Below are positions 1 through 11,712 of a DNA stretch of 64,000 nucleotides, one piece after another; within the stretch, counting starts at the first letter, position 1; every line of letters starts with the position of its first letter. Under the pieces are notes generated by a model. It was not told the DNA's origin and ran no database searches. It saw only the letters and a program-made list of their open reading frames with translations. Position numbers and translations under genes: made by a program. The stretch is from NCBI GenBank assembly GCA_001414485.1, contig LLEY01000017.1, positions 496,001-560,000 of the forward strand. Direction: 5' to 3'. The stretch is from Calycina herbarum (taxonomy: Eukaryota; Ascomycota; Leotiomycetes; Helotiales; Pezizellaceae).

Positions 1-658
1 CCTACACATTTGTACTTGAGATTTCATCTTGGGCTTTAGACTTTAGACTTTGCAAAGACTTGGGTTTATTTTTGGTATGTTCTAATTTTTTTATAATGTT
101 CGTTTACAGGGTGGTTGAAGGGGTGGTAGAATTCCTCTAATTGAGTGGGTGTCAGCGTGAAGGGGGAAGGATATATGGATATATGGATATTAAGGGAAGA
201 GATAAGCGAGGTGGCTTTAGAGTTAAAGTCTTTTCTTTTCCTTTTCTCTAGAACTTAGAAGGGGATGAATGAGAGGGTGATGTTGGTAGGAGTTTCGAAT
301 CTCGATTTTTGAATCTCGATTTAACTACTAAAGACGATAAATAAGATTGAAGTAGACAAGAAGGCGTATTTATGATGGCATGCTTTTAGAGTGGTATCTT
401 TGTTTCTTCCAGTACTCTCTTTTAATAGAATGCCTGAGGGATACAGTACTTGAGCATAAGTTTCCGCATGGCAAACTGCGATTTCATACCAGAAACTGCT
501 GAAAGTCGTCTTAAATACTATCTTTTGCTGTTCTTGATGTAGGAATTGAGTATATATTGATAGGAAGTATTATTGAGACTCAACAGAATAATTCAATACT
601 ATGTCACTTGTAAAATAATTACTAAGCACTCCGTAGTGTAGTTCGTGATGTAAGTAGA
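1..658. other. intergenic, left edge
   Basis: No gene is supported. Reading frames are short and interrupted on both strands. A short ATATGG-type repeat lies near 170-190. The only structured item follows immediately to the right (the MITE at 667). Confidence 0.6.
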
Positions 659-666
659 CCTGAAGT

Positions 667-1016
667 CAGTGTGAGCAATGAGTAGAGTAGAGTAGAGTAG
701 TGACTACTACTCTACTCTACTCAAGGGATTTTAAGTACTACTCTACTCTGTCTACTACGTACCTTCTTTAACAATAGTCTTAATAGATTAGCTATTAATG
801 ATATAATTATAAAAAGAAGTTTTTATTATATATAACTACCAGAATTACTAATAATAAGCTTCATAAGCCTTATAAATGCAAATAGATAAATATTACTGCC
901 GATGTTACTAAGACTATTCAGGACTACTCGAGTAGTCTTGAGTCACTACTCTACTCTACTATTTAAGAGTACTACTCAAGTAGTAGTGAGTAGTTGAGTA
1001 GTTTGTGTTCACGCTG
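667..1016. mobile_element. hAT-type MITE with GAGTA-rich ends
   Basis: A 350-bp non-autonomous element. Its ends are imperfect inverted repeats of the form CAGYGTGARCA, and it is flanked by an 8-bp duplication, CCTGAAGT on the left (659-666) and CCTGAAAT on the right (1017-1024), differing by one transition. An 8-bp target duplication and CAG termini are typical of the hAT superfamily. Inside each end lie runs of the pentamer GAGTA and its complement CTACT, forming dense subterminal repeats and palindromes (about 682-760 and 935-1005). The core (about 780-900) is very AT-rich and non-coding. It must be mobilised in trans, since no transposase frame exists. Confidence 0.72.
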
Positions 1017-1024
1017 CCTGAAAT

Positions 1025-1584
1025 CTACTTATATCAACTGGATATAGTTTTATGAGAGAAGTTCAGAAACTATAAACATTTTCTAGGTAAAAAGGAAGGA
1101 ATAGGAGGGAAAAGGCAGAATGTTCATCTTTTGAAATTTGAAATTAAGAGAAGTAAGCATTACTCTTGCTAATTAAAAGCATTGCTCTAGAAGATCTAGG
1201 AGAATGAGAATCTTGGTTCGTTGATTCTCCTAAAATCTCTCGGATAATCAGAAATGGGGTGTTCGCAAACTTGCCTTACTGTGACAATCCCCTTTCAGGA
1301 AAACCCATTCCCATTGGGATTTCCATATACATAATTCATTACTGATTCAAGGCCACGCTCTCATTAGCAAGTCATAACTCATGATTCCCGCCACCAAATG
1401 CCCATACAAGCAATGTTGGTAGCACGAAAATAAATACAAGGCATTATTCAGATGCAAACTTCCCTAATCACACCCGATTCCCTATTCGAGAATACGCATA
1501 TGTGCCCAAAGAAGCACCAGCTCCCCAATCCAAATCCTTCCCAACGCCACACTTTATACAGATATCCTACCGCCAATATACACA
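1025..1584. other. intergenic
   Basis: Between the MITE and the 3' end of the coiled-coil gene. I see no coding region, repeat or RNA gene. The small plus-strand frames around 1450-1790 are antisense shadows of the next gene. Confidence 0.55.
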
Positions 1585-2480
1585 TCAAGAAGTCTTCACA
1601 ACCGAACCTGGAGGTGTTTCTTCACCAGGTCTCGTAACACTCATCCGGAATTTTTTCCTCCTGGCTTTACTTTTCCGATCAATCTCCTCCCAATCAATCT
1701 TCCAATTCTGTATACTCTGCGTCAAGTCCTCATCGTCGCATTCTAGAGGGTATTGTACTTCGATGGCTTTTTGCTGGATTCGAAGGAACTGAAGCTCGCT
1801 TTGGTTGGCGTCGAAATCGTGTTCCATTTCTTCTACTCGATATTCGAGGAAAAGAATTCGTTCCTTGGAGTTTTCGAGCCGGCAGAGGAGAATGTCATGG
1901 ATGCGCTGGTGGGTTGTTAGATATTTTTGTGACATGGAGTTGGGGAACTCACATCACTTTCCTCCTTTCTCTTCTGCAATTCTGCGACACTGTTGGATAA
2001 TTGAACAGCCAGATCCTCTGCTTCTTGGGCAATTCGAGAAGCTGCATCGGAACTCATACCCTCCTCCCTTTTCTCTCGCTGCCTCCTCTTCGGCATCTGT
2101 AACTGGATGGCCTTCTTTGGCGCCCAAACAGCTTCTTGATTCGCATTTCTTCCTCCATCAATCATATCATCAATCCCCAGTCCCACGCTCGGAGGTCGTG
2201 AGTGGTTTGCTGCCGTATTAACCACTCTCTCGATATAGTCCACATCCCTATGAATTTTCGTTACAGTATCATTGTCGATTGAGTTATCTTGACTGAGCCT
2301 TTGCACAAGATCGTTGAGTCTTTCGATCAGTATTGACTTGTTGTCTTCCGTGATATCGTCATGAGGAGATACCAGAGAGGTAGGATTCGTGGTTGGAGAT
2401 TGTGGAAAACGAGGCGAAGTTGGTGAGGAGAACTGGGAGGAGAGTTGTCGAGTTATGCCGAGATTTTGGTTGTATGACAT
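1585..2480 (-). CDS. conserved coiled-coil protein, two exons
   Basis: Predicted 282 aa from exons 2480-1953 and 1905-1585. The 47-bp intron has donor GTGAGT, a CTAAC branch site and a CAG acceptor, and joins two open frames in phase 0 (..EESD | RIHD..). The start at 2480 gives MSYNQN; the open frame runs further upstream but only through a less credible start. Residues about 10-45 are Ser/Pro-rich and probably disordered. Two stretches, about 55-85 and 140-270, are rich in heptad-like Leu/Glu/Lys patterns (for example RLENSKERILFLEYRVEEME), so a coiled coil is expected. The C-terminus is basic. I do not recognise a named domain; a scaffold or spindle/septum-type structural role would only be a guess. 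Confidence 0.75.
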
Positions 2481-3370
2481 TTTCGAAAACACAGGGTTTC
2501 CATACAGGTGTGTTGTAATGTCATCAAGTTCAAGTTGTATGTAGTTGAACTGGTGTTGTTCGACTCTTGGTGGTACCACCTTGACGGGCGTGATGACAAG
2601 GCTGGGAAAGTGGGGTCAATCTGTCAAAATAAATACAGGGGTGTTGGCAGAATAAAATTCAACATTTCACGACTGTTCCAAAACACTTGTTGTTAATAGT
2701 TTTAGATTATTCCAAGTCTTTAGGATAATTTACCCGAATTGCCCTAGAAAGTTAGAATAACGAAGGCTAGGTAGGCAGGTACGAACGAACCTGAGGTAAT
2801 GTAGCCATTTGGGTGAAAACGACAGATGAAAGTTTGAAAAACAATAACAAAATTCCAATCTGAATCTCACCACAGGTTTTCAGCAACTCAGCAAAGTCCT
2901 GTCAAGTAAATGCACATCGGTTCGACTACATGGAAGCTTTTTGTTTCAATCCCAAGCAAAAGTATTGGATATTGGCGGGGTAGCTTTATTGAAAATCCAA
3001 GTTTAATCAGCTTAGAAGGATAGTAGAAGTACGATATAAATTTATTCTCTTGGATGAAAAAGAGTCCTCGTCTTAATAGTCAAAATGAAAAGTGTTTGAC
3101 AAAAAGATTGCGTATGGAGTAGATATACAAGTATGAATGGTTGAATCGACCCCTGTTTTCCTTGCTGGCAAAACAAAGGCGGTAAGCCGAACTTCCGCCC
3201 TTCGGAGTCAATTTATTTGACTTGTGGCTCTAACCACCTACATCCCAATCACCCGCGTAACGCTTCTTCCTACTTTCTAGACTTTTCAAAGCTGAAAGCC
3301 TGTATACCTCAGGCGGCTAGATTTCCAAAGCAAGAAATAATTCATAATATATCCTGATAAATCCCGCACA
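2481..3370. other. intergenic, shared promoter region
   Basis: Divergent promoter space between the coiled-coil gene (-) and the anthranilate synthase gene (+). No coding region seen. It contains a TGACTC-type motif at 3205-3210 (separate entry). Confidence 0.5.
3205..3210 (-). promoter_or_regulatory. possible CPC1/Gcn4-type TGACTC site
   Basis: GAGTCA on the plus strand reads TGACTC on the other, the core of the site bound by the fungal general amino-acid control activator (Gcn4/CPC1). It lies about 160 bp upstream of the Trp-pathway start codon, a sensible position. A second TGACTC lies inside the first intron (about 3395). A hexamer occurs often by chance, so this is only suggestive. Confidence 0.3.
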
Positions 3371-5044
3371 ATGGCGGTTGGTGTAGGTTGATTATGACTC
3401 CTCAGTACAAAGAGACCAATTGCTGACAATTGTACAGGAAGATCTTTTCCCAACACTGGAGACCGTCCGGGAAGTTATATCACAATCAGCTGGGAAGCCA
3501 AATGCCCCAAATCTGGTTCCAATCTATGCCCAAATCTCCTCCGAAGTCCTCACTCCATCCGGCGCATACCTCAAGATATCAAACCACTCCAAATCCGACT
3601 TTTCCTTCCTATTCGAGAGCGCAAATACGGAAAAGGTTGGAAGATATAGTTTTGTGGGAGCAGGCCCTCGGAAAATACTGAAGACGGGAGAAGGTCATGG
3701 CCCAGAAGTAGATCCCCTGCCAGCATTGGAGGAGGAGCTGTCGAGAAGTCGAGTTGCACAAGTACCAGGATTGGCGTTACCACCACTGACGGGAGGGGCA
3801 ATTGGATATGTTGGATATGACTGCGTCCGATATTTTGAGCCCAAGACGAAAAGACCCATGGAAGATGTGTTAAAGGTCCCGGAATCACTTTTTATGCTCT
3901 TCGACACAATTGTTGCCTTTGATCGGTTCTACGATATCATAAAGGTTATCACATATGTCCATGTCCCAGAAGACCCCAAAGACCTTGAATCAGCGTACGA
4001 AGATGCTCGACGGACGATCAATGAGCTCGTCGATGTTCTACACTCCGAGCATACCCCGCTACCCCACCAACAACCGATTGAACCGAACCAAGAAGCTGTC
4101 TCAAATATTGGCAAAGAAGGTTATGAAAAGCATGTCACAACTCTCAAGGAGCACATCATTGCCGGAGATATTATTCAAGCCGTTCCCTCCCAGCGTTTCG
4201 CACGACCAACCTCTCTACACCCATTTAATATTTACCGTAAACTACGAAACGTCAATCCCTCACCATATTTATTTTACATCAACTGCAAGGACTTTCAAAT
4301 AGTTGGTGCTTCTCCTGAGCTTCTCGTTAAGCGCGAAAATGGGCGAATCATCACCCATCCCATCGCTGGAACAGTAAAACGAGCACCTGGTGATCCAATC
4401 CTCGACGCCAAACTCGCAGACGAATTATCAAGCTCTTTAAAGGATAGAGCCGAACATGTCATGCTTGTGGATCTTGCAAGAAATGATGTCAATCGGGTGT
4501 GTGATCCTACTACGGTGAAAGTCGACCGCCTGATGGTTGTAGAGAAATTCAGTCACGTGCAGCATCTGGTTTCGCAAGTATCTGGGGTTCTCCGGGAAGG
4601 CAAGACGCGGTTTGATGCATTCAGATCTATATTTCCTGCTGGTACTGTCTCAGGTGCTCCAAAAGTTAAAGCCATGGAGCTTATTGCGGAGCTAGAGAGA
4701 GAGAAACGAGGTGTCTATGCAGGAGCTGTCGGATACTTTGGATATGGGAGTGTTGATAAAGAGGGCACTGAATTTGAGGGAGAGATGGATACTTGCATCG
4801 CATTACGAACAATGCTTGTGAAGGATGGAATTGCATATTTGCAGGCTGGTCTGTTTGACCCCATCCAATCCCCAGTTGATCTCAAAGCTTACACTTCTCA
4901 GGCGGAGGAATCGTTTTCGACTCGGATCCTTACGACGAATACATCGAAACAATCAACAAGCTCAAAGCGAACTCGACCACGATAGCTTTAGCAGAAGCTC
5001 AACATATGAAAGAACAGACAAATGCCAAGACTAACAGTCGATAA
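3371..5044 (+). CDS. TRP2: anthranilate synthase component I
   Basis: Chorismate plus glutamine-derived ammonia to anthranilate, the first committed step of tryptophan synthesis; works with the glutamine amidotransferase subunit. Predicted 521 aa from exons 3371-3382, 3438-4848 and 4902-5044. The first exon codes only MAVG; the 55-bp intron ends with a GCTGAC branch site and TACAG. The second intron (53 bp) has an unusual GTCTGT donor and restores the family C-terminus LQAGGGIVFDSDPYDEY, which is otherwise lost. The N-terminal domain (about 1-200) includes the regulatory-type LLESA-like segment (FLFESA) and SGGAIGY-like GGAIGYVGYDCVRYFEP. The chorismate-binding domain (about 225-510) includes PSQR, GASPEL, HPIAGT, KDRAEHVMLVDLARND, FRSIFPAGTVSGAPK and CIALRT. 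Length and motifs match fungal Trp2/TrpE closely. No neighbour belongs to the pathway. Confidence 0.95.
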
Positions 5045-6012
5045 AGGTAAAAGCTCGAACGGGATGATATCGGTAGCTTGAGTAAAGCGCATGTTTATGT
5101 GCCACTGGTTACTAGGTATAAGATCATCATAATGAATTTATGAATTGATCGAGGCTTAAAACCAAAGAGAGGTAATTGAAACTCGATACCCCTTTGCTAA
5201 GCGAATAAAATGATGCTGCCTCCGTACCCACTTGTATATTTCATAACTTCACTATTTCTTGGACATCAATTGTTCGCAACAAGTGCATATCTGAGGGCAT
5301 TCCCGTCCTCTAAACTTCCCATTTTGTCAATATTTCAATTTTTCCAAAGACATTGTCTGCTAAAGTGTTGTCGGAGATATGACTCCATCAAGGAACTAGG
5401 GTCTCCCTGTTCCGCCCCTCATCAACCCCATATCTATAAAAGCGCATATATCGCTCTTCCATCCACTCCTCATCAAACAACACAACTTGTTGTTCATGGA
5501 CTCAAGTCGTGGTATCTATGAGTCACACAAACTTTCTGCACCGATCTTCCCCGTTAGTCACAGCACGATTCCTTCCAGAACGATTGTGCCCCGGCACAAT
5601 CGACCCCTCCTTCCGTGGAAATTGCCCTTTATGCCGACACTCTGGGGTTTTTGTTGACATTCTCCTTCCAATCAGAAGTCTCATATTCGAGTAGGAGCCT
5701 GAGATGTTGTGCATGCATTGACTTATCACCCCTCATCCCAGCTCTTTTCCAGCCCAATCGCCAGAACATGCTTGTATTTGTTTTCAAAACACTCCATCAT
5801 CCCATTCGTATACGCGCACCGCGTTCGCTCCTTCCCTTCAAGAAAAACGCAAAGCCAGCTCAGTACAAGTGGGGTTCCTCCCATACCAATTACTCACACT
5901 CTTATATCCCCTCTCCCTCTCCCCCTCTCTTTCCTATTCGGTCATTTTTTCTTCTGTCCTAAATATTCATATATAATCAAAACATCTCACAGTCTTTTCT
6001 CTTTCCCGATAC
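5045..6012. other. intergenic, upstream of KE-rich gene
   Basis: Several short overlapping frames but none with conserved features. A TATAAAAG box lies at 5434-5441 and a long pyrimidine tract at about 5905-5940; both look like promoter/5'-leader features of the next plus-strand gene. Confidence 0.5.
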
Positions 6013-6790
6013 ATGTCCATATCACCCTCTCGATCAAGTCAAAAGATCGAGCCACTTACCGCACTTACTTCTTCCTCTCTCTCGGAACTTCTGAAGAGTC
6101 ATCCTACTACTCAACGATTGAAGATGCTTGCTTATTTTACGGGAGGTGGTGCGAAGAAGGAGACGCCTAAGGCGAAACCGGTTGCTAGGAAGAGGAATTT
6201 GCAGAAGCCGTTGCCGGGGACACCTATTGTTACTACGAAGAGGCCGGGGACTAGTGGGACTGAGTATGTTTTCTTATCTTTTTCATTGGAGCTGTGGAAG
6301 TCTATATGAGAGAGAGAACAACAAACTAACCCCTCCCTCTCTCACCCGCAGACTAGGACTCCGAACCAACAGAATGGAAGCCTCCAAAACCTTCCTGGCC
6401 GCCCAAAAAGCCGAACAGGAATACCGCGCCCGTCGCCAAGCAACCATCGCGCGTCAGGATGTGAGAGCGGCTAAAACTCACTTGGGCGAGGCAAGCAAGC
6501 AATTCAGAGCCGGTGTTGCGGCTCTAGGTACGGCGGTGCGATTGATGCCTGCTGTTATGAGGGAGAAGAAGGTTCAGCTTCAAGAAAAACGGGAGAAGGA
6601 GAGGGCTGAACGGGCGGAGAAGTTGAAGAAGAGGAAGGAGGAGAAGGCTATTAAGGAGGAGGAGGAGAGAGTTAAGAGGGAGGAGGAGGAGAAGGCTGCT
6701 GAAGAGGCAGAAGCAGAAGCTGGGGAAGGTGGGGAGGAAGAGGCTGCTCCCGCGGAAGAGGGGGCTGTGCCTGTTACTGCTGTCGTTTGA
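6013..6790 (+). CDS. Lys/Glu-rich coiled-coil protein, two exons
   Basis: Predicted 229 aa from exons 6013-6263 and 6352-6790. The 88-bp intron has donor GTATGT, branch CTAAC and acceptor CGCAG, and joins the frames in phase 2 (TGTE | LGLRTNR). The first in-frame ATG is 6013 (MSISPS); a shorter form from 6124 (MLAYFTGG) is possible. The middle (about 95-150) is Ala/Arg/Gln-rich and probably helical (FLAAQKAEQEYRARRQATIA). Residues about 160-205 form a highly charged KREKERAERAEK-type coiled coil, followed by an acidic Ala/Glu tail. I recognise no named domain. Compositional bias means homology searches will be noisy, but the clean intron argues that it is a real gene. Confidence 0.7.
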
Positions 6791-7824
6791 GGTGTGAGTT
6801 TTGTTGAGAGATGGGTGAGGTAACTTTTTTTGAAGTGTTTTCTTTTGAGTTCTGGTTTTGGCGTTTTCTTGGTTTTTACTTCACAACTCACTCGACAACA
6901 GTCGCTTTCCTTTACTGTCAATTTCTTTTTGTCAACCACCTGGCGGTTTTCTGTTTTTTTTTTTTGGTTTTGAGTCTTAGCAATTCTTGTAATTTAATCA
7001 CTAAAGAAAGGAGGGGAGCGAGTCGATTGGGAGAGACGAGCGAAAGAGATGGAGAAGAGAGAGCCAGAAGGGAGAGAGCCCGGAAGAGATATACAGAGAG
7101 CAACTGTAAAGCCGAATCACACCCGGAACGATATCAACGAAATCAAACGACAGACAACGACCCTTCCACGAAAAAAAAACAACAACTTATTATTTATTCT
7201 TTTCCTTGTCTTCGAAGTTGCTTCGAACCTAGTCAGAGCAGCGATGGAGGCCAGAGGTCGAGATGGAAGGAAGGTGGTTTGTTCTTGCTTTGTTGGTTCT
7301 GTTTTAATATATTATATACCCGGTGGTACTTGGTGGCCGATTTTCTTTTGTCATTGAGTTGTGGATTCAAGGGGCTGGAGAGACTGTTAAGAAACTCCCA
7401 AGAGATGGTGGAAGGGATATAAGGAGTAACCGAAACTTGATAAAAAAGAACCAGAAGAGCTTCACAAACGTTTGCTTGACTTTGCACCGCTTTAATCCCA
7501 GATTAGTGACCTAGTTCAGCTATCGTCTGGCCACTTTTCACAACCTCTCACACCCCCAAACCGAAAAAGCTTAGTTGGTCTTACTGCAAGACAAAGCAGT
7601 ATGCCATGATATTTCTGCGAGGCTAACGTATTTGGAGTAAAAAACCACCAAATTGAAGCTGTAAAAAAATTCCATCCATTCCTTTCGCAACCACCCTCTG
7701 GTACTTATAAGCATTTCACAATATTCTGCATAAGTACCATTTCTTTTAATTTTCACCATCCCATCCTCCGCTGTCCCTTTTTGCACATTCTCTCATCCAT
7801 TATATCCACTCCCCTTTTGAACTC
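6791..7824. other. intergenic between convergent genes
   Basis: Space between the 3' ends of the KE-rich gene (+) and LSM1 (-). It has T-rich and purine-rich tracts (for example a run of T at about 6951-6966 and GAGAG-rich DNA at about 7010-7090). The overlapping short frames in several phases reflect that composition. No gene supported. Confidence 0.5.
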
Positions 7825-8569
7825 TCAAAGTAATGCCTCTCCCATATTCTCCCCTTCAAAGCCCAACTCTCCCAATTTCCTCTTCACAATATTCTCCCTC
7901 CTAGCCTCCCTCGCCTTTCTCTCTCTCTGCAGTCTATGCACCACCTCAATCTCCGCTTTCTCATATCCAGGCGGCGCATCATCATCTTTATCAAGATCAA
8001 TCTCCCCAAGCAACAGCACATTTTCACCTCGCACAAGGAAGATTCCTCTATTCACATCGGCGTAGAGTCCAGGGGTAGGCGGCGTAGAAGGGGAAGATTT
8101 GCTAGGTGTAGAAGGAGGAACAAAGATGCGTTCTATTGTTGATTGAAGGACCAGGTTTGCTATTTGTGCATTAGCAGTGAAGATGAGGGTACAAAGAAGT
8201 GATTGGAAGGGGGGAAATACCAAATTGATCCCAACTTCGTAAGACACCGATTAACTTCCTTCCATCACGTAGAGCAACCATAAGTTTTTCTGTGCAAAGA
8301 GAAACAATCCCAAGGTTAGCAAACAAACTCTTACATGTCTCTAATCCGAGTCTCCAAGTCCCAACGTAAACAGGCACATCCTCCACAAGCTCTCCAAGGT
8401 GAAGCTTACTGTCAGTCATATCCAATAATTGCGCAGCGGTAGTAAACATCTGGGGAGGCAATTGCTGGTTGGGCGGCGGCAACATGCCTCCAGGTCCTGG
8501 CATTTGCGCCCCTCCTTGAGGTTGTCCTCCCTGTTGAGGAGGCGCATCGTCAATGGTTAGATTCTCCAT
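7825..8569 (-). CDS. LSM1: LSM1, Sm-like subunit of the Lsm1-7 ring
   Basis: Lsm1 defines the cytoplasmic Lsm1-7/Pat1 complex that binds oligoadenylated mRNA 3' ends and promotes decapping. Predicted 187 aa from exons 8569-8410, 8289-8221 and 8159-7825. Introns of 120 and 61 bp (donors GTAAGC and GTATTT, branch CTAAC/CTAAT) both fall inside the Sm fold and both splice in phase 1. The Gly/Pro/Gln-rich N-terminus (about 1-45) leads to the Sm1 motif ([28 protein letters not shown]) and Sm2 ([18 protein letters not shown]), which are diagnostic of Lsm1 rather than other Lsm proteins. The charged C-terminal helix (about 145-187) is the Lsm1-type extension. The start ATG at 8569 (MENLTIDD) is preferred; upstream codons in frame lack an ATG. 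Confidence 0.95.
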
Positions 8570-9551
8570 CTTTAGGGTATTCGTTGGTTTCACGAAGGTG
8601 TTGTCGCTATCGGAATGAGGATTGAGTGCGCCAATCCATTACGTGTGGTTTATGTTTGCCAGCGTGGTTGGTGTCTATCGAAGGCGCGATGTTCGGCACA
8701 GTGAAGTTGAGGCTGGATAATATGACGACGTTGGATTTTGATAGAGGCACGTGAAGATTAGAGAGGCAGTTGCAAACGTAACATCGCTCTTGAAAGCTCA
8801 AACACACACATTAAATGACACATAACATCTCTAAAAGTGACATAAACTATATATGGAAATCTAATCTATGTGATACAATCATTATACACCAAGGTATTCA
8901 CCACACCGCAAATCTAATTTTCATGCAGACGAAGTTTGTTGGGTTTTGGGTTCAATGTTTGAGTACCTCAATAAACCCCTCTATTCCATTCAAATATATG
9001 AGACTGGACATTACGTTTTGCACAAGTCTTCTCCAAGGAATAGTAAAATCATCCAATGTAGCAGCAGCCTTCTTTATATGCGTAACCGAAATCCATTAAA
9101 CGCCGGCCCAGATACAATTTGCGTGGGGAAGTAAAATGGCCTGTTTTTTGATGGCCGTTGAAAAGTTAATCGCTTCTGGGATGCAGCTATTAGGGGGGAT
9201 ATTTTTGTTGAAATACTTTCGAATCAACAACGAAGCCAATAGTCATTCAAGAGCATGGCGACAGATCGGCTTGATTGACTCTCTAATGCAGTTGAACAAG
9301 CAACAATATCCAGGCAGAAGACCAGTAAAGCCCGTGAGCCCCCAGACTGACTCTGCCTGTAACGAAACTAGAATCCATGACTGGCCAAATTCACCGCGTA
9401 TTCATTTTTTTCTTTTTGAGGAACCCGGAATCCATAACTCGCACCCAAAATGGCTTGCTCTGCCAGTCTCGTATTTCTGAAATTAATGTATCGCTGAGAC
9501 TTCTGCGCATCGCTTTTTTTTTGAATGGGACTGAACGCCGGGCTCGCGAGA
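8570..9551. other. intergenic
   Basis: Between LSM1 (5' side) and the Nudix gene (3' side), both minus strand. Small plus-strand frames at about 8815-9480 have no recognisable composition or introns and I do not support them as genes. Confidence 0.5.
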
Positions 9552-10121
9552 CTACCGCTGAATGGTCGAGCGTTCGAGAGCTGTTAAAAGTTCAGGTCGG
9601 CCTACCATGGCTTGACGAGCTTCAGCATATGTTGCCCATGATCTATCCCTCTTGTGTTTTTCTGGCCAATCTGCGTGTTCGACTGTGACCTTGACTTCGT
9701 AGAATTGGTAAAGCGCTTTCGGAGCGTCTTTGGACAGTTGTTTTGGAGTCCTGGTTTCAGGAATCGTTCCCAAGTCGTAGATGGTTTCGCAAGAAATTCC
9801 AGCCTCTTCCCATGCCTCGCGTTTTGCCGCCTCTTCGCAAGTCTCGTCCGATTCCCATCCACCTTTTGGCAGGACCCAGCCCGATCGTCGAGTCGATTGA
9901 ATTAGGAGGACGTGTGATTTCGAGGCATTGAGAGGTACCACACCGGCCACCAGTCTTTCTCCAGTCTCGTTATAGCCTAAAAATGCGGAAAGGTCAGCGG
10001 TGCTGTTTGAGCCGGCAGGTAGCCTGTCTCTTGGTATTCCTTCGTCTTTCCACATTAAGTCCGAGGATCACTCACGCTGCTTCGCTCTTCCCACGCGCGA
10101 CTCCATAGAGTGACTCGTCAT
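9552..10121 (-). CDS. DDP1: Nudix hydrolase, diphosphoinositol polyphosphate phosphohydrolase type
   Basis: Family members (yeast Ddp1, S. pombe Aps1, human DIPP) hydrolyse inositol pyrophosphates and dinucleoside polyphosphates. Predicted 156 aa from exons 10121-10076 and 9976-9552; the 99-bp intron (donor GTGAGT, acceptor TTTAG) joins MTSHSMESRVGRAKQR to YNETGERLVAG in phase 1, restoring the N-terminus shared by fungal homologues. The Nudix box, G54-x5-E60-x7-R68-E69-A-W-E72-E73-x-G75-I, is intact. The preceding GWVLPKGGW and the following LGTIP are typical of the DIPP subgroup. Compact single-domain length fits the family. The exact preferred substrate cannot be read from sequence. Confidence 0.92.
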
Positions 10122-10697
10122 GATGAATGGGCGCTGCGGCTGCAGCGGTGCACCTTGTGCAGAGGTGGTCGTTGCACAATGAGTTGAGAGTTGGAGAGAT
10201 CCTTTGTTGGAGGGAGGGGTTCGCGAAAATAAGTAGTCGGCGGGGAGTTGCTCAAACCTCCGTCATGAATTTTGGTGGGGTGCGCCGGAACCGCTGGGAG
10301 GTGAATGGGATTCTGGTAGCCTTTCTGAATAATTTAAAGGCAAATTGGCCAGAACAGACCACGCCAGAGTCACCCTTTGTTAGCTGTGACGCCGTTTCGA
10401 CAACCCAGGCAGGTTGCAGTTGCAAATATTTGTGTAGCGGCAGGGCGATGTAGGAGCGGGCAGAGGCCAGCAAGCCGCTTGAGTCGAAGTGGAAATGGGA
10501 AGCACAGAGAGCCGGGAGACAACAGTCAGAGAAAGAAGGTGAGAAAAGGGCCGGTTCTTGGGACTGATTTAGAATCGAAGGATGGGATTTTGATGCATAG
10601 GGCTTTCGCTTGTGTCGTGTTCAATAATTCGGCAGTGGGAGAGGCCGATAGTGGCAAGAAGTTGTAGTTGTTGAAGAGAGCAAAAGTAAGTAGAAGG

Positions 10698-10721
10698 AGG
10701 TAGAGAGGTAGAGAGGTAGAG
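10698..10721. repeat. tandem repeat, 3 x AGGTAGAG
   Basis: Three perfect copies of an 8-bp unit in intergenic purine-rich DNA, followed by a partial copy. Confidence 0.8.
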
Positions 10722-11670
10722 AGAAGTAGCAAGTAGAGTAGTGTTAGCCAGATGCTAGTCCCCACGATGCATTGATGGGTCAGAATGTGCCGTGGCTTAA
10801 AAATGACTTGAGGAGCGTTTGAAGAGCGCTTCCCAGGAGAGCTTCTCCCACGTCCACTTCCGTTTCTCCTGTTTGTTGAAGAGCCAAGGCACCTTGTCTC
10901 GTCAATCCCTCGCCACAGCGAAGAGGCCTGCCGTGCATGTGCAGGCCGATCTTTTTCTCCTGGCTTGCAGCAATTCACACCGGTCTGGAGATTGGACTTG
11001 TGTCAGAGATGAGATGCGTTGCAAACCAGAAGAAGGTGAACTGCAAAACGCCTTTCTGAGGTGGTGGGTGCAGGTGTAACCGGTCAGTAGGCACAACAGC
11101 ACAGGGTCTCAAAGGTTGCGCAAATGGTGGGGTGGGGGTTCTGGTTCTTGTGCACTTCGGAGCTCGATCAAAGTTGGCCGGTGTGGCCGTTTTGGATATT
11201 GAAAATATATATCGAATTGAGAGGTACGATGCTGTGTCCTGCATCAAGAGCTATGCTGCAAGTGCAATATTCCCATCTATCTATAGGTCAACACCGTTAC
11301 ACTGCTGCTCAGGTTCAAGCTGGTGGTTGCGTTGCGTTGCGGGGGAGCTTCGCTAGACTAGACCATCATGACAGCAAATTGCCCCTTTGAGAGGCGGACG
11401 GCGTGGGTGGTACATGAAGCCATCGCCGTCATTTCTCTCGAAGTGATGTCTGGATTCCCATAGGCATGTTCACCATGCCACTCTCTTGCATTCTCCCACC
11501 CTCTCTTGATGCTTATGGCAAGGTAGTGGGTGAGTGGCCTGTCCGGTCACCCTACCGTTGTCTCCGGCCTTGTCGTCTCCCTCGCCCAATTGCAAGCGAT
11601 GAACACGAAGAACAACAGAGGTGCCAAATTGCCAGGTACTTGGTCTCGGACGCCTCCGTCTGACAAGAGA

Positions 11671-11712
11671 GACTCAGACTCAGACGCAGACTCAGACGCA
11701 GACTCAGACTCA
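11671..11712. repeat. tandem repeat, 7 x GACKCA
   Basis: Seven consecutive hexamers, five GACTCA and two GACGCA, about 480 bp upstream of the ATE1 start codon. The minus-strand frame would read alternating Ser-Glu, the plus-strand frame alternating Asp-Ser; neither frame is supported as a gene. Confidence 0.85.

Noticed and set aside
7049..7487. Overlapping plus and minus frames in the LSM1 3' flank
   Set aside because: Purine/pyrimidine-biased DNA keeps frames open; no conserved features.
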